Assembly (NCBI GenBank): GCA_031763025.1
Contig: JASSKH010000027.1
Location: 7,872,241-7,936,240 of the forward strand
Origin: Macrocystis pyrifera
Lineage: Eukaryota; Sar; Phaeophyceae; Laminariales; Laminariaceae
Length of the DNA stretch: 64,000 nt
Direction of reading: 5' to 3'
Positions 36,263 to 47,216 of this stretch are shown one piece after another (the stretch's first letter is position 1; every line of letters starts with the position of its first letter). The translations under genes were made by a program, and so were the position numbers. The notes under the pieces were generated by a model. That model worked only from the letters and a program-made list of their open reading frames with translations. It had not been told where the DNA came from and did no database searches.

Positions 36263-37216
36263 ATGGATGTCCAGAAGCTGCAGGCACGGCGACACCACGT
36301 AATGGCGGCGATGGAAGGGCGCCCCGGGCAAGTGCGGAAAAGTGGGGTAGCCGATGACTTTGACACGCTCGTCCTCGTCATCCCGACAGGATCCCGTGGG
36401 TGGACGACAGCCACGCCGGACGATGTATTCGGCTTCCTCTGTTACTTTGACGCTCAGGGAAAAGGCGCCAAGGTGGTGCGTGCAACGTTTTGCCCAGGCG
36501 TAAGCCGTGCAGGCGATGATGCGTGTTTGGAGTCGTCCTCATGCGCAAGACGGTACGCGGCTGAGTCAAACCGGGAAGGGTTAACTCTAAGCCAAAAATG
36601 GCCATAAATGAACACAAAAAAGTGCAAGAATGGGACTGTCCACCGGGCAGGCAACCATTGCGCGAATCCAGTAGTAGATTCGTACCTCAACTTTGTGTCC
36701 ATGGAACAAAATCAGGTCGGGGTCCCGGTCAATCAGGCGGCACCATTCGATGCGTAGGGCTTATGACCTCTCGTTTATTCTGAGGTCGCAAATTCTGAGA
36801 CTCCCAGAGTCTAGGGGTTTGATCTTTAATTTGCAGTTGGAAAGACTCTTCGGGCCTCTGGCGAGGCGATCGTACTGTTGGCAGACAGGGATTGCCCGGA
36901 GATTTGCACCTGCCGGGTAGTTACGGCGTACATCTACGCCACGCAGCGGATTGGGTGGGATTTAACCGCCGGTCATATTTTCCCCGTGGTTACGACGGAG
37001 GGTGGCCGGGGTTCTCGGTCCCTCTCCGCAGCCCGAATGACCGCCTCCCTGCGAGGCCATTTGCGGGAGGCAGGCCTACCGAAGCATTTCACGATGCACT
37101 TCTTTCAAGCGGGAGGGCTCACCAGATCCCTCGCCGGGACGGCGGTGGACGAGATCGTCAAGATTGGGTTGGAAGACGGGGTCAATAGCAAATTACTACA
37201 TTGGGGCCACTTCTAG
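36263..37216 (+). pseudogene. Tyrosine recombinase of the DIRS-like element, inactivated
   Basis: The N-terminal part reads MDVQKLQARRHHVMAAMEG, DDFDTLVLVIPTGSRGWTTA and DDVFGFLCYFD. The C-terminal part (36878-37216) reads AYIYATQRIGWDLTAGHIFP, AARMTASLRGHLREAGLP and KHFTMHFFQAGG. In active members the box reads H-x-x-R followed by a distal Tyr in KYY. Here the Arg is Gln (HFFQ) and the Tyr region reads SKLLHWG, so two catalytic residues are lost, on top of frame breaks near 36600 and 36780. Confidence 0.68.
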
Positions 37217-37511
37217 TGACTGGGTACGGGGTGGCAAGAGATAACGCGGCCAGAGCCACGCGGGCGCTAGCCGGCTTCTTTTGTCGCCCGAGTCTGCAAA
37301 AATATTTCGCAGCGTGTGCGGGAAAGAGTTGAGGTAAGGGTAAGGAAGTTTGGGTGCGACAACTACGTATCTGACCAGTGGCCCATTAAGAGCACAAAAT
37401 ACCACCCAACAACGTGACGAAGTATGGGCAAGACCACGGGTCGGCGCCGGGAGCCTCATCCAAAAATCCAATATTTACATCAAATGACTAGGACATCGAG
37501 ACAGAATACTG

Positions 37512-38046
37512 CAGTATAGTTCACATTCTCCCCTACTATGCGAGTTCTACTTTCGATTGCTTTGCTACACGGGCACATTTTTGCATCTACTTCCTCCTCC
37601 TCCTGACTACTGATATACCTCTGTCTTCTCTCTGGCAGGTCCAGGTCACCCTCACGAAATAGCAGTTCAGCGTTTTCACGAACTCCATTGGGCCGTGCAA
37701 ATACGTCTTTCTTTTCTATCCCCTCGCTCAATCCCCAGTACATCTCTGAGTATTTATAAAATTTCACCTTGTTTCTTGGCGCTAGCCTTTCCCTTCTTTC
37801 TTATCCTTTCTTCTACTTCTGCCTTGTACCTCCCAAACTTCTCTTCGGACATGATGTGTTTTTTTTTTGTTTCCTCCCTTATCCTTCAGTACTTTCTCAA
37901 CTACGCCATCCCACTAAATTCCTGCTCGCCCTTTTGTTACTTTCTCCCATACAGCTCTATCAACTATGGCTGGTAACCTCTTTTCTTGCATGTTCCTTAC
38001 TTCATATTCCCACTTCAACTTTCTCACGTCTCTGTTTGTCTTGAGT
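37512..38046 (-). mobile_element. Second LINE 3' fragment
   Basis: This is about 535 bp, colinear with 30548-31080 of the first LINE fragment and similar to it at most positions. The minus strand encodes NRDVRKLKWEYEVRNMQEKR, LPAIVDRAVWEKVTKGRAGI and the same C-P-C zinc-type end. It is cut at both ends: on one side by the recombinase pseudogene flank, on the other by the tandem array. Confidence 0.72.
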
Positions 38047-38060
38047 GGGTTTAGTAGCAG

Positions 38061-39640
38061 GGGGGGGCGTGTACTCGATATCATGCATGGCCGTATTATA
38101 GCCGCGTGACCATAGACCCTCGCGTCCCTACAATGCCGGGACGAAGCACGTCGAGTTTCCATCGACCAGGCAGATATTCTATGCACCAAGCGCGAAGCGG
38201 CGTGAGGTGTCCGGCGAGTCGCATGAAGGGTGAGCTGCATCCTATTCAGAACCGCCCGTGACGCGGACTTGCATATGGATGACAGCTTCAATGAGTGAAT
38301 AATTTCCGGTGTGGCCACTTCCGGATACAGCAATGGGGGGTACTATGTACCTGCCTCGTGGGTGCCTTACCTTAAACACTACGTGATACAACCATTCTCC
38401 TTGTGCGGAGTAAAGGTTCTCCACTCCGCATAAATGATCTACCTCGACCACCAGCTGTGACCGACCGCCAAACAAAAACACAACGGTACCCTGGTTGTCT
38501 AGCTCAAGTAATGAGCGGCATGTTTTACAGTGTCGTTGCCAGCCGACGCCAACTCTACCTATATAATAATATAGGGGGGGCGTATACTTATTATCATGCA
38601 TGGCCGTAGTCATATGACTATAGACTCTCGCATCCCTACAATGTCGAGATGGAGCACGTCCAGTTTTCACCGACCAGGAAGACATCGCTAGCACCAAGCG
38701 CGAAGCGCCGTGAGGTATGCGACTGAAGGGTGAGCTGCATCCTATTCAGAATCGCTTGTGAGGCGGACTTTCTTGCTTATGGATGACAGCGTCGATTTTT
38801 TTTTCCTTTTCCGGTGTGGAGCCTTCCAGAAACAGCAATAGGGTTACCATGTAAGTGCCTCGTGGGTGCCGTACCATGAACACTACCTGATACGATCATT
38901 CACCTTGTACGGAGTAAAGGGTCTCCACATCTTCACCCCGCGCGAAAGATCAAGCCCGACCACCAGTTGCGGCGACCGCCAAAAAACAAAACGGAATGCA
39001 CCCTGCTTGTCTAGCTCATGTAGTGAGCGGCATGTATTACAAACAGTGCTAACCGACGTCGACTCAACTTATATACAGGGGGGTGTACTCGATAGGAGAG
39101 ATGTACTCGATCTCATGCATGGTCGTAGTCGTATGACCATAGACCCTCACATCCCTACAATGCCGGGACGGAGCATGTCGGGTTTTCACCGACCGGGCAG
39201 ACATTGCTTGCACCAAGCGCGAAGCGCCGTGAGGTGTCCGGCGAGTCGCATGAAGGGTGAGCTGCATCTTACTAAGAACCGCTTGTGGGGCGGACTTGCA
39301 TAGGGATGACAGCTTCAATGAGTTAGTTTAATTTCCGGTGTGGCCACTTCCAGAGACAGCAATGGGAGTACTATGTAACTGCCTCTTGGGTGCCGTACCT
39401 TGAACACTACGTGATACGATCAATTCCCCTGTGCAGAGTAAAGGTTCTTTACTTCGCACAAATGATCTACTAGGCGACCAGCTGTGGGCGACCGCCAAAA
39501 ACAAACAAACAAACAAACGGTACCCTTGATGTCTAGCTCACGTAGTGAGCGGCATGTTTTACAGTGTCGTTGCCAACCGACGCCAACCCAACCCATACAT
39601 ATATATGGCGGGGGGATATATACAGGGGGGGGGTGTCTAA
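38061..39640 (+). repeat. Tandem array, three units of about 515 bp
   Basis: Each unit begins with a G-run and GT(A)-TACTC...ATCATGCATGG, near 38071, 38582 and 39103, with a fourth partial start near 39632. Each has a shared block GTGAGCTGCATC(C/T)TA, GATGACAGC, and a run CCACTTCC...GACAGCAATRGG. The spacing is 511, 521 and about 529 bp. Units differ by point changes and short gaps. No conserved open frame survives in all three, so it is satellite-like or part of a larger unrecognised element. Confidence 0.85.
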
Positions 39641-39886
39641 CATCATGGATTATCATTCCTGTTCGCCCAGGGATACCTCCATTTTTTTCTTCAAGTCTTG
39701 TTCACGCAACGGGTCCTAAAGTACTTGGCGCAACTCATCATTGTCGTCACAGAGACGGGCCGTAGCACATACGCGGAATGGTTGCGTACCTACCCGATTT
39801 GCAGTATTTAGCGTTACATGTGTACGATTCATGCACGTTTGCCCGATACGTCGTGGTTCCAATATAGTTCCTAATCCAGAATGTAC
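39641..39886. other. No feature seen
   Basis: Short spacer between the tandem array and the next dispersed repeat. Nothing recognisable. Confidence 0.4.
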
Positions 39887-39988
39887 CAGTAGTGGACAAA
39901 CCTTGATAATAGATCTTCCTGGGGTAGCTAATTAGGCACTCTGATTGGCTAGGGGTATGTTTTACGCGGCTTAATCAACTTTCGAGCT
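39887..39988 (+). repeat. Dispersed 102-bp repeat, inverted copy at 52.6 kb
   Basis: This segment (CAGTAGTGGACAAACCTTGA ... CTTTCGAGC) matches the reverse complement of 52571-52674 at about nine of ten positions. Its first 35 bp also match 52344-52378 in the same orientation. About 80 bp downstream (40076-40092) TATAGTATCAGAGCGC resembles a Met-tRNA primer-binding site of copia elements, so this may be an LTR end. Confidence 0.7.
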
Positions 39989-40177
39989 ATTTACCAGTAT
40001 TTAACTATAAATAGTTGTGAAATGAAAAGGTTTCAACATGTTGCAACATCATATCATTATCCCTTGTTCGGGTTATATAGTATCAGAGCGCAGAATGATC
40101 AATTAAAATTGTCCTGTTGACCCGAGCAGCATCCAGGGGAGCCGCTGGCCTATATCTTTGACAAGGAATTACATATT

Positions 40178-40330
40178 GAATACGCGCGTTCGGTTTATCA
40201 CAATACTTGTAAAAGTCGGTAAAAATGGAATATAGACGAGACGTATTACGCAGCTTGCAAAGTTGAGTATCAACTATTTAATCAGTCGAACTCACAGCTG
40301 ACGTATTTCAAAATTTATAAAATATGTACA
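40178..40330 (+). repeat. Dispersed 150-bp repeat, copy 1
   Basis: GAATACGCGCGTTCGGTTTA to ATAAAATATGTA, nearly identical to 41282-41432. Related pieces recur at 54190-54860. The unit contains a 7-bp stem TTGAG...CTCAAC-like (AGTTGAGTATCAACT) and the segment AACTCACAGCTGACGTATTT. Confidence 0.85.
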
Positions 40331-41147
40331 GAATATATCCCTACCTGATATGATACTGGTACAATGCAGTAGCATTAATATTAATAGTACGGAATGCAGT
40401 GGTAGCAGCAGCACGTACTAAAAGCAGTAACACGTATTAATAGCCGCAGTAGCATGCATTAATAGCAGTGCGTGATACTGTCGGGATCTAAATCATGGGG
40501 GCTGTGTGCCGGGCAGGGCCCGCCAAATGTCTCGAGAGGTTTGATCTGCGCCTCGCCGCTTCGGTCCCTTCCACAGCTTATACAACAGGTACATGTTAAG
40601 GACATACCAGTAGGCACTTGTACCGATGTTGTACACATACCTGATACCAGGTAGTCTGTACCACCAGTAGTAGCTCGTGAGTAACAGGGAAGAATCGCAA
40701 CCACGGGTGGACACGTATACAGTGTACGGGTGTGCCGTTCGGTTCTCTTTAATAATAAATACATTCACTGTTATTAATAGTACGACGTCAGCTTAGCTGT
40801 GAATTCAACCGAATGATATTATACTCAGCTCTGCATGCTGGGTTTGTGTCATATGTCGGCCGCGCGTGTTCTACATTCCTCATGAAGGAGTATATCATAG
40901 GTCGGTGGGTAGTTCGCAGTTTTTTTGCTGAAAAAACGTCGTCACCTTGTCAGCTGTGAGTGCAACAAGGGTTTAACTTTATCCGATACGGTTCGACGAA
41001 CGTGTGGCTTTGGAAGTTGGAAATTATTATGAAAGAGGCGTGACGTCAGCCGCCGACGTACAGTCATATAAATGAAAGTTTTCAGTCGATTGCCCGATAC
41101 TCCCGGGAGTTAATCCAACAAGAGAAACACCACAAGGAGAAGTGCCC

Positions 41148-41787
41148 TGTCAGATATTACACTTTAACAGATTCTCTACATGTGTTGAAACTGATAGGCT
41201 CAGGTTGTACCGCATTTGGAATAGGTTTCGCCGCATATATGTGTAACGTATCTTTCAAATATGTATGAAGGAAACACATAGAATACGCGCGTTCGGTTTA
41301 TCACAATACTTGTAAAATTCGGTAAAAATGGAATATATACGAGGCGTATTACGCAGCTTGCAAAGTTGAGTATCAACTATTTAATCAGTCGAACTCACAG
41401 CTGACGTATTTTAAAATTCATAAAATATGTATGAGTAGAACACGAGTACAGGCCTTGATTTGGTGCGATCTTCAGTTCTTCATCTGCTTTCTCTGAGATT
41501 ACGACGTGCATCATCTATCTTTCTTTTGGTTGCGACGACTAGCTCTACCTAGCGGGCCTACTGCATTGACAACAGGACGGCGTGACTGCAGGTATCATCG
41601 TATTTGATTTATGTTTCGTGAAGTTAAGTGAAGAAAAGACAATCAAGATATCGGGCAAGGTCCTTCTCTGTGGAAGTGTATACTCGTGGTATCTCCCACA
41701 TATACACACACCTTGTCCACAGCTGCAACTTGGATCCGTCCTTGCTGACTGTTGCACACAGGTACCACAAAACTTATTATCCTAACA
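41148..41787 (+). repeat. 5' LTR of the copia element, truncated and interrupted
   Basis: It matches 46742-47216, ends in ...CCTAACA, and lacks the first 390 bp present in the 3' LTR. It carries an extra segment (41257-41434). Conserved blocks include GTACAGGCCTTGATTTGGT, TTTTGGTTGCGACGACTAGC and GATATCGGGCAAGGTCCTTC. Confidence 0.9.
41257..41434 (+). mobile_element. 165-bp insertion in the 5' LTR with 12-bp target duplication
   Basis: The sequence AAATATGTATGA lies at 41257-41268 and again at 41423-41434. The 3' LTR keeps a related empty site (CAAGATATTTACGAGC, near 46851). The insert is a copy of the dispersed 150-bp repeat also at 40178. No terminal inverted repeat is obvious. Length and long duplication suit a SINE-like or other non-autonomous element. 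Confidence 0.82.
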
Positions 41788-41870
41788 GGTTGTGAGCCTC
41801 GGGATAGCGCTAGGACATTAGAGTCTACTTGTCTACTCTCTTCTTGTTCTTCGTTGTTGTTAAAAAAAAA

Positions 41871-42945
41871 ATGGCTGGAAAGTCGACGGATTTAGTCGAA
41901 CACAAGTCCTACGAGACGCACCCAAGTTCAGCGGCGAGCAAGCACACTGGATCGATTGTAAGGAGAAACTGGATGACGTTCTATCTTTCCACGGCAGTAG
42001 CCTCCGGGACATATTGCAAGAGAAAGCACGACCAGACAAGTACGTGCTCATCCCAGATGATGTGACTGTTGTCCCGACGTACGTTCGAGTAGAGATACGA
42101 TCTATATACGAGGTAGTGCCCATTCCAGAGCAGTGGAAAGGAAACGCTGAGAAAGAGGCCCAGTGGGAAGCAGGTCAGGATATCGCACGAGCAGCAGCAG
42201 AACTTGCAGGACCAGTAACGCCTGCTGCGCCAGTCGCAAGTTTTGTGATTGGGCATGCTGACCTTACCTTGCCCAATTCCTTGGGGATACAAGGGAGATT
42301 TCAGGCCGTCGCGGGTAGGACGCCTGGAACTTATTTTTTCAAGAAACCTGAGTGCGATTCATGGGGTCGACTGAATGACGAACTATTTCGCATTCTCTAT
42401 CATACATACAAGAATGTTGCACACAGTCTGCTGCAACAACTTCGTCCTGTCGACGGAAGAGTAGACCGCGGCAACGGCCAGGAGGCCTTCAACACATCCT
42501 ATGTAACAGGTATGAGGGTAGATCCGAGGCGCGCGTGCGTAACCTACTCTCAGAAATGCAGAACTGCACCCTTCAGCCTGGCGAGGACCCTATTGTTTAC
42601 TTCGCTCGACTGTACCCCCTGAGAGTGCAACTACAACAAATTGACTGCGCAGTAGGTGGCTACCAACGGAAAACCAATGCTCTATCAGGACTGTCCGCAG
42701 AGTATATTCCCATGTTGAACCAGCTACGCACAATGCAGTCACTAGATTAGACCATGGTGAATGACATGCTGAGGGAACTGTATGCCAACGATATTTTGCC
42801 CAACAAAGCCAAGAAGGACCCTCTCCGAGGATATCGCACCGAGGCAACAATGACTACTACGACAGAAAAAAAACGCTCGGGCTAGAAGCGAGACGTGAGT
42901 GAAGTATTCTGTCACAAATGCAAAAAAAAGGGCCACTATGCGAAC
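41871..42945 (+). pseudogene. copia gag
   Basis: It starts ATG-GCT-GGA-AAG (MAGKSTDLVEHKSY) 84 bp after the LTR, shifts frame near 41970, then runs through DKYVLIPDDVTVVPTYVR and RLNDELFRILYHTYKNVAHS, shifts again near 42530, and passes a stop at 42748-42750. The end carries a zinc knuckle CHKCKKKGHYANKC (CX2CX4HX4C) at about 42904-42945, which binds the element RNA in intact copies. Confidence 0.85.
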
Positions 42946-43139
42946 AAATGCCCTACCAATAAGCCTCTACCTGGGGATACCACCACGAAGTGGTGCTTCC
43001 TACACAAGACGAGGTTGCATTCAGATAACGAGCGCATGGCTCAGCAGAAAAACCCTCAATCAGCTCTCCCCATTTCTGCACTACCAGCGACTATCTCTCC
43101 TGCAGCACAGACGTGTTCGTTTACCTTCGTGGCATGTTC

Positions 43140-43560
43140 ATCTGCATCGTCTATCAAGACGGAAGGGCTACAGCTACTAGTCGACAGTGGTTATTCATCC
43201 CATATAATCGACCCCGCGATGATCCCGAACGTCGACTAGCACCTTGGCGAGTACCAGGAGCTTCAACCACCGAAAATCGTGTACGGAGCCGGATCGCACG
43301 AACTGTTAGCCACCGGGAAGGCGAAAATCACTAAAGGTGTCGACAACACTGCAGGCAAACAACGCGAGGTGAACATGTCTGTTTTGTTGGTACCTGGTCT
43401 TGTTCACAACCTGCTGTCTTCGTCGGCGGCGCTAGCGAACGGGGAGAAACGACATTATCTTCGTTTCCTACGCTTACAGCAAAGGGAGAAATCTTCCCGT
43501 TAAGAGCAGACAGTAACCTGTATTTTCTGGACGCGGTCTTACCAAACTTAGCGGGCGAAC
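43140..43560 (+). pseudogene. copia aspartic protease region
   Basis: LLVDSGYSSHIIDPAMIP contains the DSG catalytic triplet. A stop follows at 43237, then KIVYGAGSHELLATGKAKI and SVLLVPGLVHNLLSSSAA, typical of the segment between protease and integrase. Confidence 0.8.
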
Positions 43561-43589
43561 ATGCCAACATTGGAGAAACGTCGAGTGTA

Positions 43590-44420
43590 ATGTCGTGGCA
43601 CCGTCGCTTAGGCCATGTCAACTCCCAAAGCATCAAGAAACTGGCAAACGAGCAAGGCACTGGAATGGTTGTAAATAACACAGGTTTCTCTGTTTCAAAC
43701 TGTGATACATGCACCGTAGCGAAAAGCAAGCAGCAGAACCACCCAAAAGTGACGCTTGTTGAAGTGACGCAGCCTCTAGAGCTAGTGTACACCGATCTAT
43801 CCGGACCTATAAGCCCAGCATCTGGAGCAGGCAACAGCTATGTGTTCAAATTCACTGACCACTACACGCGCCTAAAGTTAGTGTATTTTCTCAGCAAGAA
43901 AAACGAGGCTATAGGCGCCTTAATTTACTACACCCAAGACGTGGCGATTCCGTCTGGGCATCGACTTCAACGTCTTCGCTCGGATCGCGGGGGCGAGTAT
44001 ACCGGACTGGAGTATCGAGAGTACTGCCTCCAGACCGGAATCAAGCAGGAATTAGCGGCAACGAGTATGAGTGGGCGTCTCTGTGAAACATGACTAGATG
44101 TTTTCTGGCCGAGGCAGGTGTTTCGAAATTTCTCTGGCAAGAGGCCTTCCGCATGGCAGTTTATCTAGCGAATCGTGTCCCGTCCACCCCGGTGGGAGGC
44201 AAAACGCCTTTCTCGATGTGGCACGGTGGAACATCTCCATCACTCAAGCACCTTCGAACCTTTGGTGCGCAAGCGTTCGTGTATCAAGAGCGATGCGTCA
44301 AGAAACTAACTATGAAGGCATGGGAAGGGCGCATGGTAGGTTACTGCAATAACTTAAAGACATACTGGATCTGGGAATCTGGAACCAAGATTGTCGAGTC
44401 TCGAAATGTTACGTTAATCG
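43590..44420 (+). pseudogene. copia integrase
   Basis: The GAG-pre-integrase motif SWHRRLGHVNSQSIKKLA and CDTCTVAKSKQ (HX-H, CX2C zinc site) open the domain. The core has TDLSGP with the first Asp and LRSDRGGEYTG with the second Asp. The frame breaks at 44091 where the third acidic residue should lie. The distal part (44105-44420) reads FLWQEAFRMAVYLANRVPS and LKHLRTFGAQAFVY. Confidence 0.88.
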
Positions 44421-44839
44421 AGACTCTACCTGGTAAGCTCAACACTCCTGACTACGATCACCACGACACCTTTCTCGATTTGGGGTCATCATCTATATCG
44501 CTTGGTACGCAGGAGGATATACTAGAAGCAGGAAAGGGCGGAAAGGGCGCCCAACCGGACACCGATGACAGTCAGAGTGAGGGCACATCAAGCGACAGCG
44601 ATGATGAAAGCGATAGCGACGTCGATAGTCAATCATTCGAAGCGGCAAAAGCTAAACGAATCGCACGCCAACTGAGGAAACTCGGAGACTACAACGTGGG
44701 ACCTGAATCGGCCAATGTAACAGCTACTTATGCATCGACTGTCGACTACGCTTATATTATCGGCCATCCGCTCATTGAAAAACCTATCACGTCCAAAGTC
44801 TCATTCACACCACGAAAACCATCGGGAAGCTATGGCATC

Positions 44840-45510
44840 AGCTCAAGCTTCGGAGTGGCAAGCATCTATGGAAAGGGAGCTTGCAAACATGTCGAAGCAC
44901 GAAGTCTACGAGTTTAAGGTTAAGCCAGACGGTCTCTACAAGTCTCGGTTCTGTGCACAAGGTTTCTCTCAGGTAGCTGGAACAGATTTTGGAATCACAT
45001 ACGCCCCAGTTTGTCGCATTCCGAGTGTCCGCATTGTGTTGGCGATTGCTGCCAGCCACGATTGGAATGTGATCCAGCTCGATGTACAGACAGCATTTCT
45101 TCAGGGTGAGATGAAAGAAGAGGTATACGTGAAACAACAGGTCGGTTTCGAAAATTAGACCTAAATGGACAACCATATGTCTGCAAGCTCAAGAAGAGCT
45201 TGTATTAACTCAGACAATCACCCCGCAACTGGCACGGAACCATCCACCATGAAGTTATCGCCAAAGGATTCAAGGGCTGCATGTGTGACCCTTGCATTTA
45301 CGTCAATAGTGATAACTCGTTTAAAGTGTTCATTGTGTTATATGTAGACGACTTACTGGTGACTGGATCGTCAGAGGTAGGTATTTCCAAGACCAAGGCA
45401 TTTCTGATGACCAAATTCGCAATGAAGGACCTGGGAGATGTTTCTCTCTTTCTAGGAATGCAGGTTTCTCGTGATCGTCTGAAAGGCACTCTGGACATCA
45501 ACTAAGGCAA
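44840..45510 (+). pseudogene. copia reverse transcriptase
   Basis: EWQASMERELANMSKHEVY, YKSRFCAQGFSQVAGTDF, VIQLDVQTAFLQGEM (first catalytic Asp), a stop at 45156, then IVLYVDDLLVTGS (YVDD box, about 45335-45362) and DLGDVSLFLGMQVSR. Breaks at 45156, about 45200 and 45503. Confidence 0.9.
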
Positions 45511-45639
45511 CTATACTAGGGCAACTATGTCAACGCAATTCTGCAGCGATACGGTTTTGTCGACAGCAGATCGGTAAGCACACCAGGCATTGGAAAACCC
45601 CTGGACCTGAAAGTCGGAGGGACGATGTCAACAAGCAGC

Positions 45640-46260
45640 TACACCAAGGAATTGTGCGAAATCTTCTCTATTTATCGACGTGTACGCACTGGGACACTGC
45701 CTACTTTGTAATGCAGTTAACTCGGGCGATGAGTAACCCGAGGGATGAACATTGTATAGCGGCGAAGAGGGTACTCCGAAACCTTAAGGGAACGCCAGAT
45801 CTCTGCGTGAGGTATTCAAAGGATTTCACCCTTCACGGGCATTCTGATGTAAGCCACAGGGACGATCTACACAACTATCGCTCCGTTTCAGGTTACTTAT
45901 ACTTGTTTGCAGGAGGACCAGTCACGTGGAGTTCGAACAAGCAACCGGTGGTTGCACTCTCGTCGTGCGAATCGGAGTACATTGCGCTAGCATATGCGAG
46001 CCAAGAAACCATGTAGTTTTCTGATTTATTGAGCGAACTAACGTTCTCCAAGTTTTCTTCTGTGCAGATGTATGAGCACAACATGGGAGCCCTCCAACTA
46101 TCAGGTACGACAGCATTCTCGTCAAAGACCATGCAAATTGTACGAAATACCATTTTCTGCGCGAGCTGGTCGCATCGAACAAGATCATCGTATCCCATGT
46201 CAAGACGGTGGGTCAGCTAGCAGATATTTTCACCAAATTCTTGGACTACCCGAAGTTTAA
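45640..46260 (+). pseudogene. copia RNase H
   Basis: HCIAAKRVLRNLKGTPDLC, SGYLYLFAGGPVTWSSNKQ and VALSSCESEYIALAYASQE are the typical copia RNase H blocks. A stop at 46016 precedes further element sequence. In an intact element this domain removes the RNA strand during reverse transcription. Confidence 0.88.
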
Positions 46261-46342
46261 GGCCACGCTGGACAAGATAACTAACTTCGCTTATAACCAC
46301 TCTACAAGATCATCATTGCCATCTGCATAAGCACTTGTATTG

Positions 46343-47216
46343 AGGGGGGGGTGTTTGTTATTTTAATTATTTCTTTATGCGCTTTGTAAGTATTTATATA
46401 CTATTAATACTGTATCTTCAACGGATTATTTTGTTTCAGACTTTGTGCTCATACAAACGCATCTTAAGTCTTTGTTATTCACGTCTACAAGATGCACTTG
46501 GGCTTGAGCTTCTGAAATCAACGTTCTGAAAACTTGGTCTTACTAACGACAACGCTTGCGACGCTTGCCATGATAACAACCCCGAGATCTAGCGAAGGGG
46601 TAGGAATGTCTGGTGATGTCGAGCGCTCGCTGGGACCTTTGTTCATTGTTATTTTGAAGTCTACGATTCAGACGCGGCTATGATATGACTATTCACACGG
46701 TTTACGATTAGCCATACAGTGATTCTGTTCAGCTAGGGGCGTGCCAGATATTACGCTTTAGCGGATTCTCTACATGTGTTTAAAACTGATTGGCTAAGGT
46801 TGTACCGCATTTGGAATAGGTTGCGCCGCACATATGTGTAACGTATCTTCAAGATATTTACGAGCAGAACGCGAGTACAGGCCTTGATTTGGTACGATCT
46901 TCAGTTTTTCGTCTGCCTTCTCTGAGATTACGACATGCATCATCTATCTTTCTTTTGGTTGCGACGACTAGCTCTACCTAGCTGGCCTACTGCATTGACA
47001 ACAGGACAGCGTGACTGCAGGTATCATCGTATTTGATTTATGTTTCGTGAAGTAATGTGAAGACAAGACAATCAAGATATCGGGCAAGGTCCTTCTCTGT
47101 GGAAGTGTATACTTGTGGTATCTCCCACATATACACACACCTGGTCCACAGCTGCAACTTGGATCCGTCCTTGCTGACTGCTACACACAGGTACCACAAA
47201 ACCCGTTATTTTAACG
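46343..47216 (+). repeat. Polypurine tract and 3' LTR of the copia element
   Basis: The tract AGGGGGGGG (46343-46351) is followed at once by TGTTTGTTATTTT, the expected LTR start. The LTR would then be 46352-47216 (865 bp). Its last 475 bp match the 5' LTR; its first 390 bp have no counterpart there. Confidence 0.8.

Larger units (their letters stand above)
31565..37216 (+). mobile_element. DIRS-like tyrosine-recombinase retroelement, split by an insertion
   Basis: The order of parts is reverse transcriptase with YLDD (31567-31836, continuing past a stop to about 32030), RNase-H-like segment with FIDVDNHSVVCAFNHG (about 32420-32560) and the FNVDLMA motif typical of DIRS elements (about 32600), then after a 2.9-kb interruption FAQDISIVPDRRVPAF (about 35620), and finally a tyrosine-recombinase domain (36263-37216). 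This RT, RNase H, recombinase order is the DIRS/Ngaro layout. Frame changes and stops show it is dead. No integrase is present. The 5' part before YLDD is missing, and the left edge abuts the LINE fragment. Terminal repeats could not be identified. Confidence 0.7.
41148..47216 (+). mobile_element. Ty1/copia LTR retrotransposon, decayed
   Basis: The order of parts is the copia order: LTR, gag with a CCHC knuckle, aspartic protease, integrase, reverse transcriptase, RNase H, polypurine tract, LTR. The pol region is broken by at least eight stops or frameshifts (for example near 41970, 42530, 42748, 42884, 43237, 43450, 44091, 45156 and 45503). The shared LTR part (41148-41787 against 46742-47216) is similar at roughly nine of ten positions by eye. 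An intact copy would use reverse transcription in cytoplasmic particles and integrase-driven insertion. Confidence 0.93.

Noticed and set aside
38866..39303. A 145-codon frame within the tandem array
   Set aside because: The frame is not kept in the other two units, so it has no coding constraint.
42014..42622. A 202-codon frame as a separate gene
   Set aside because: It is the second frame of the copia gag region, lying between frameshifts.
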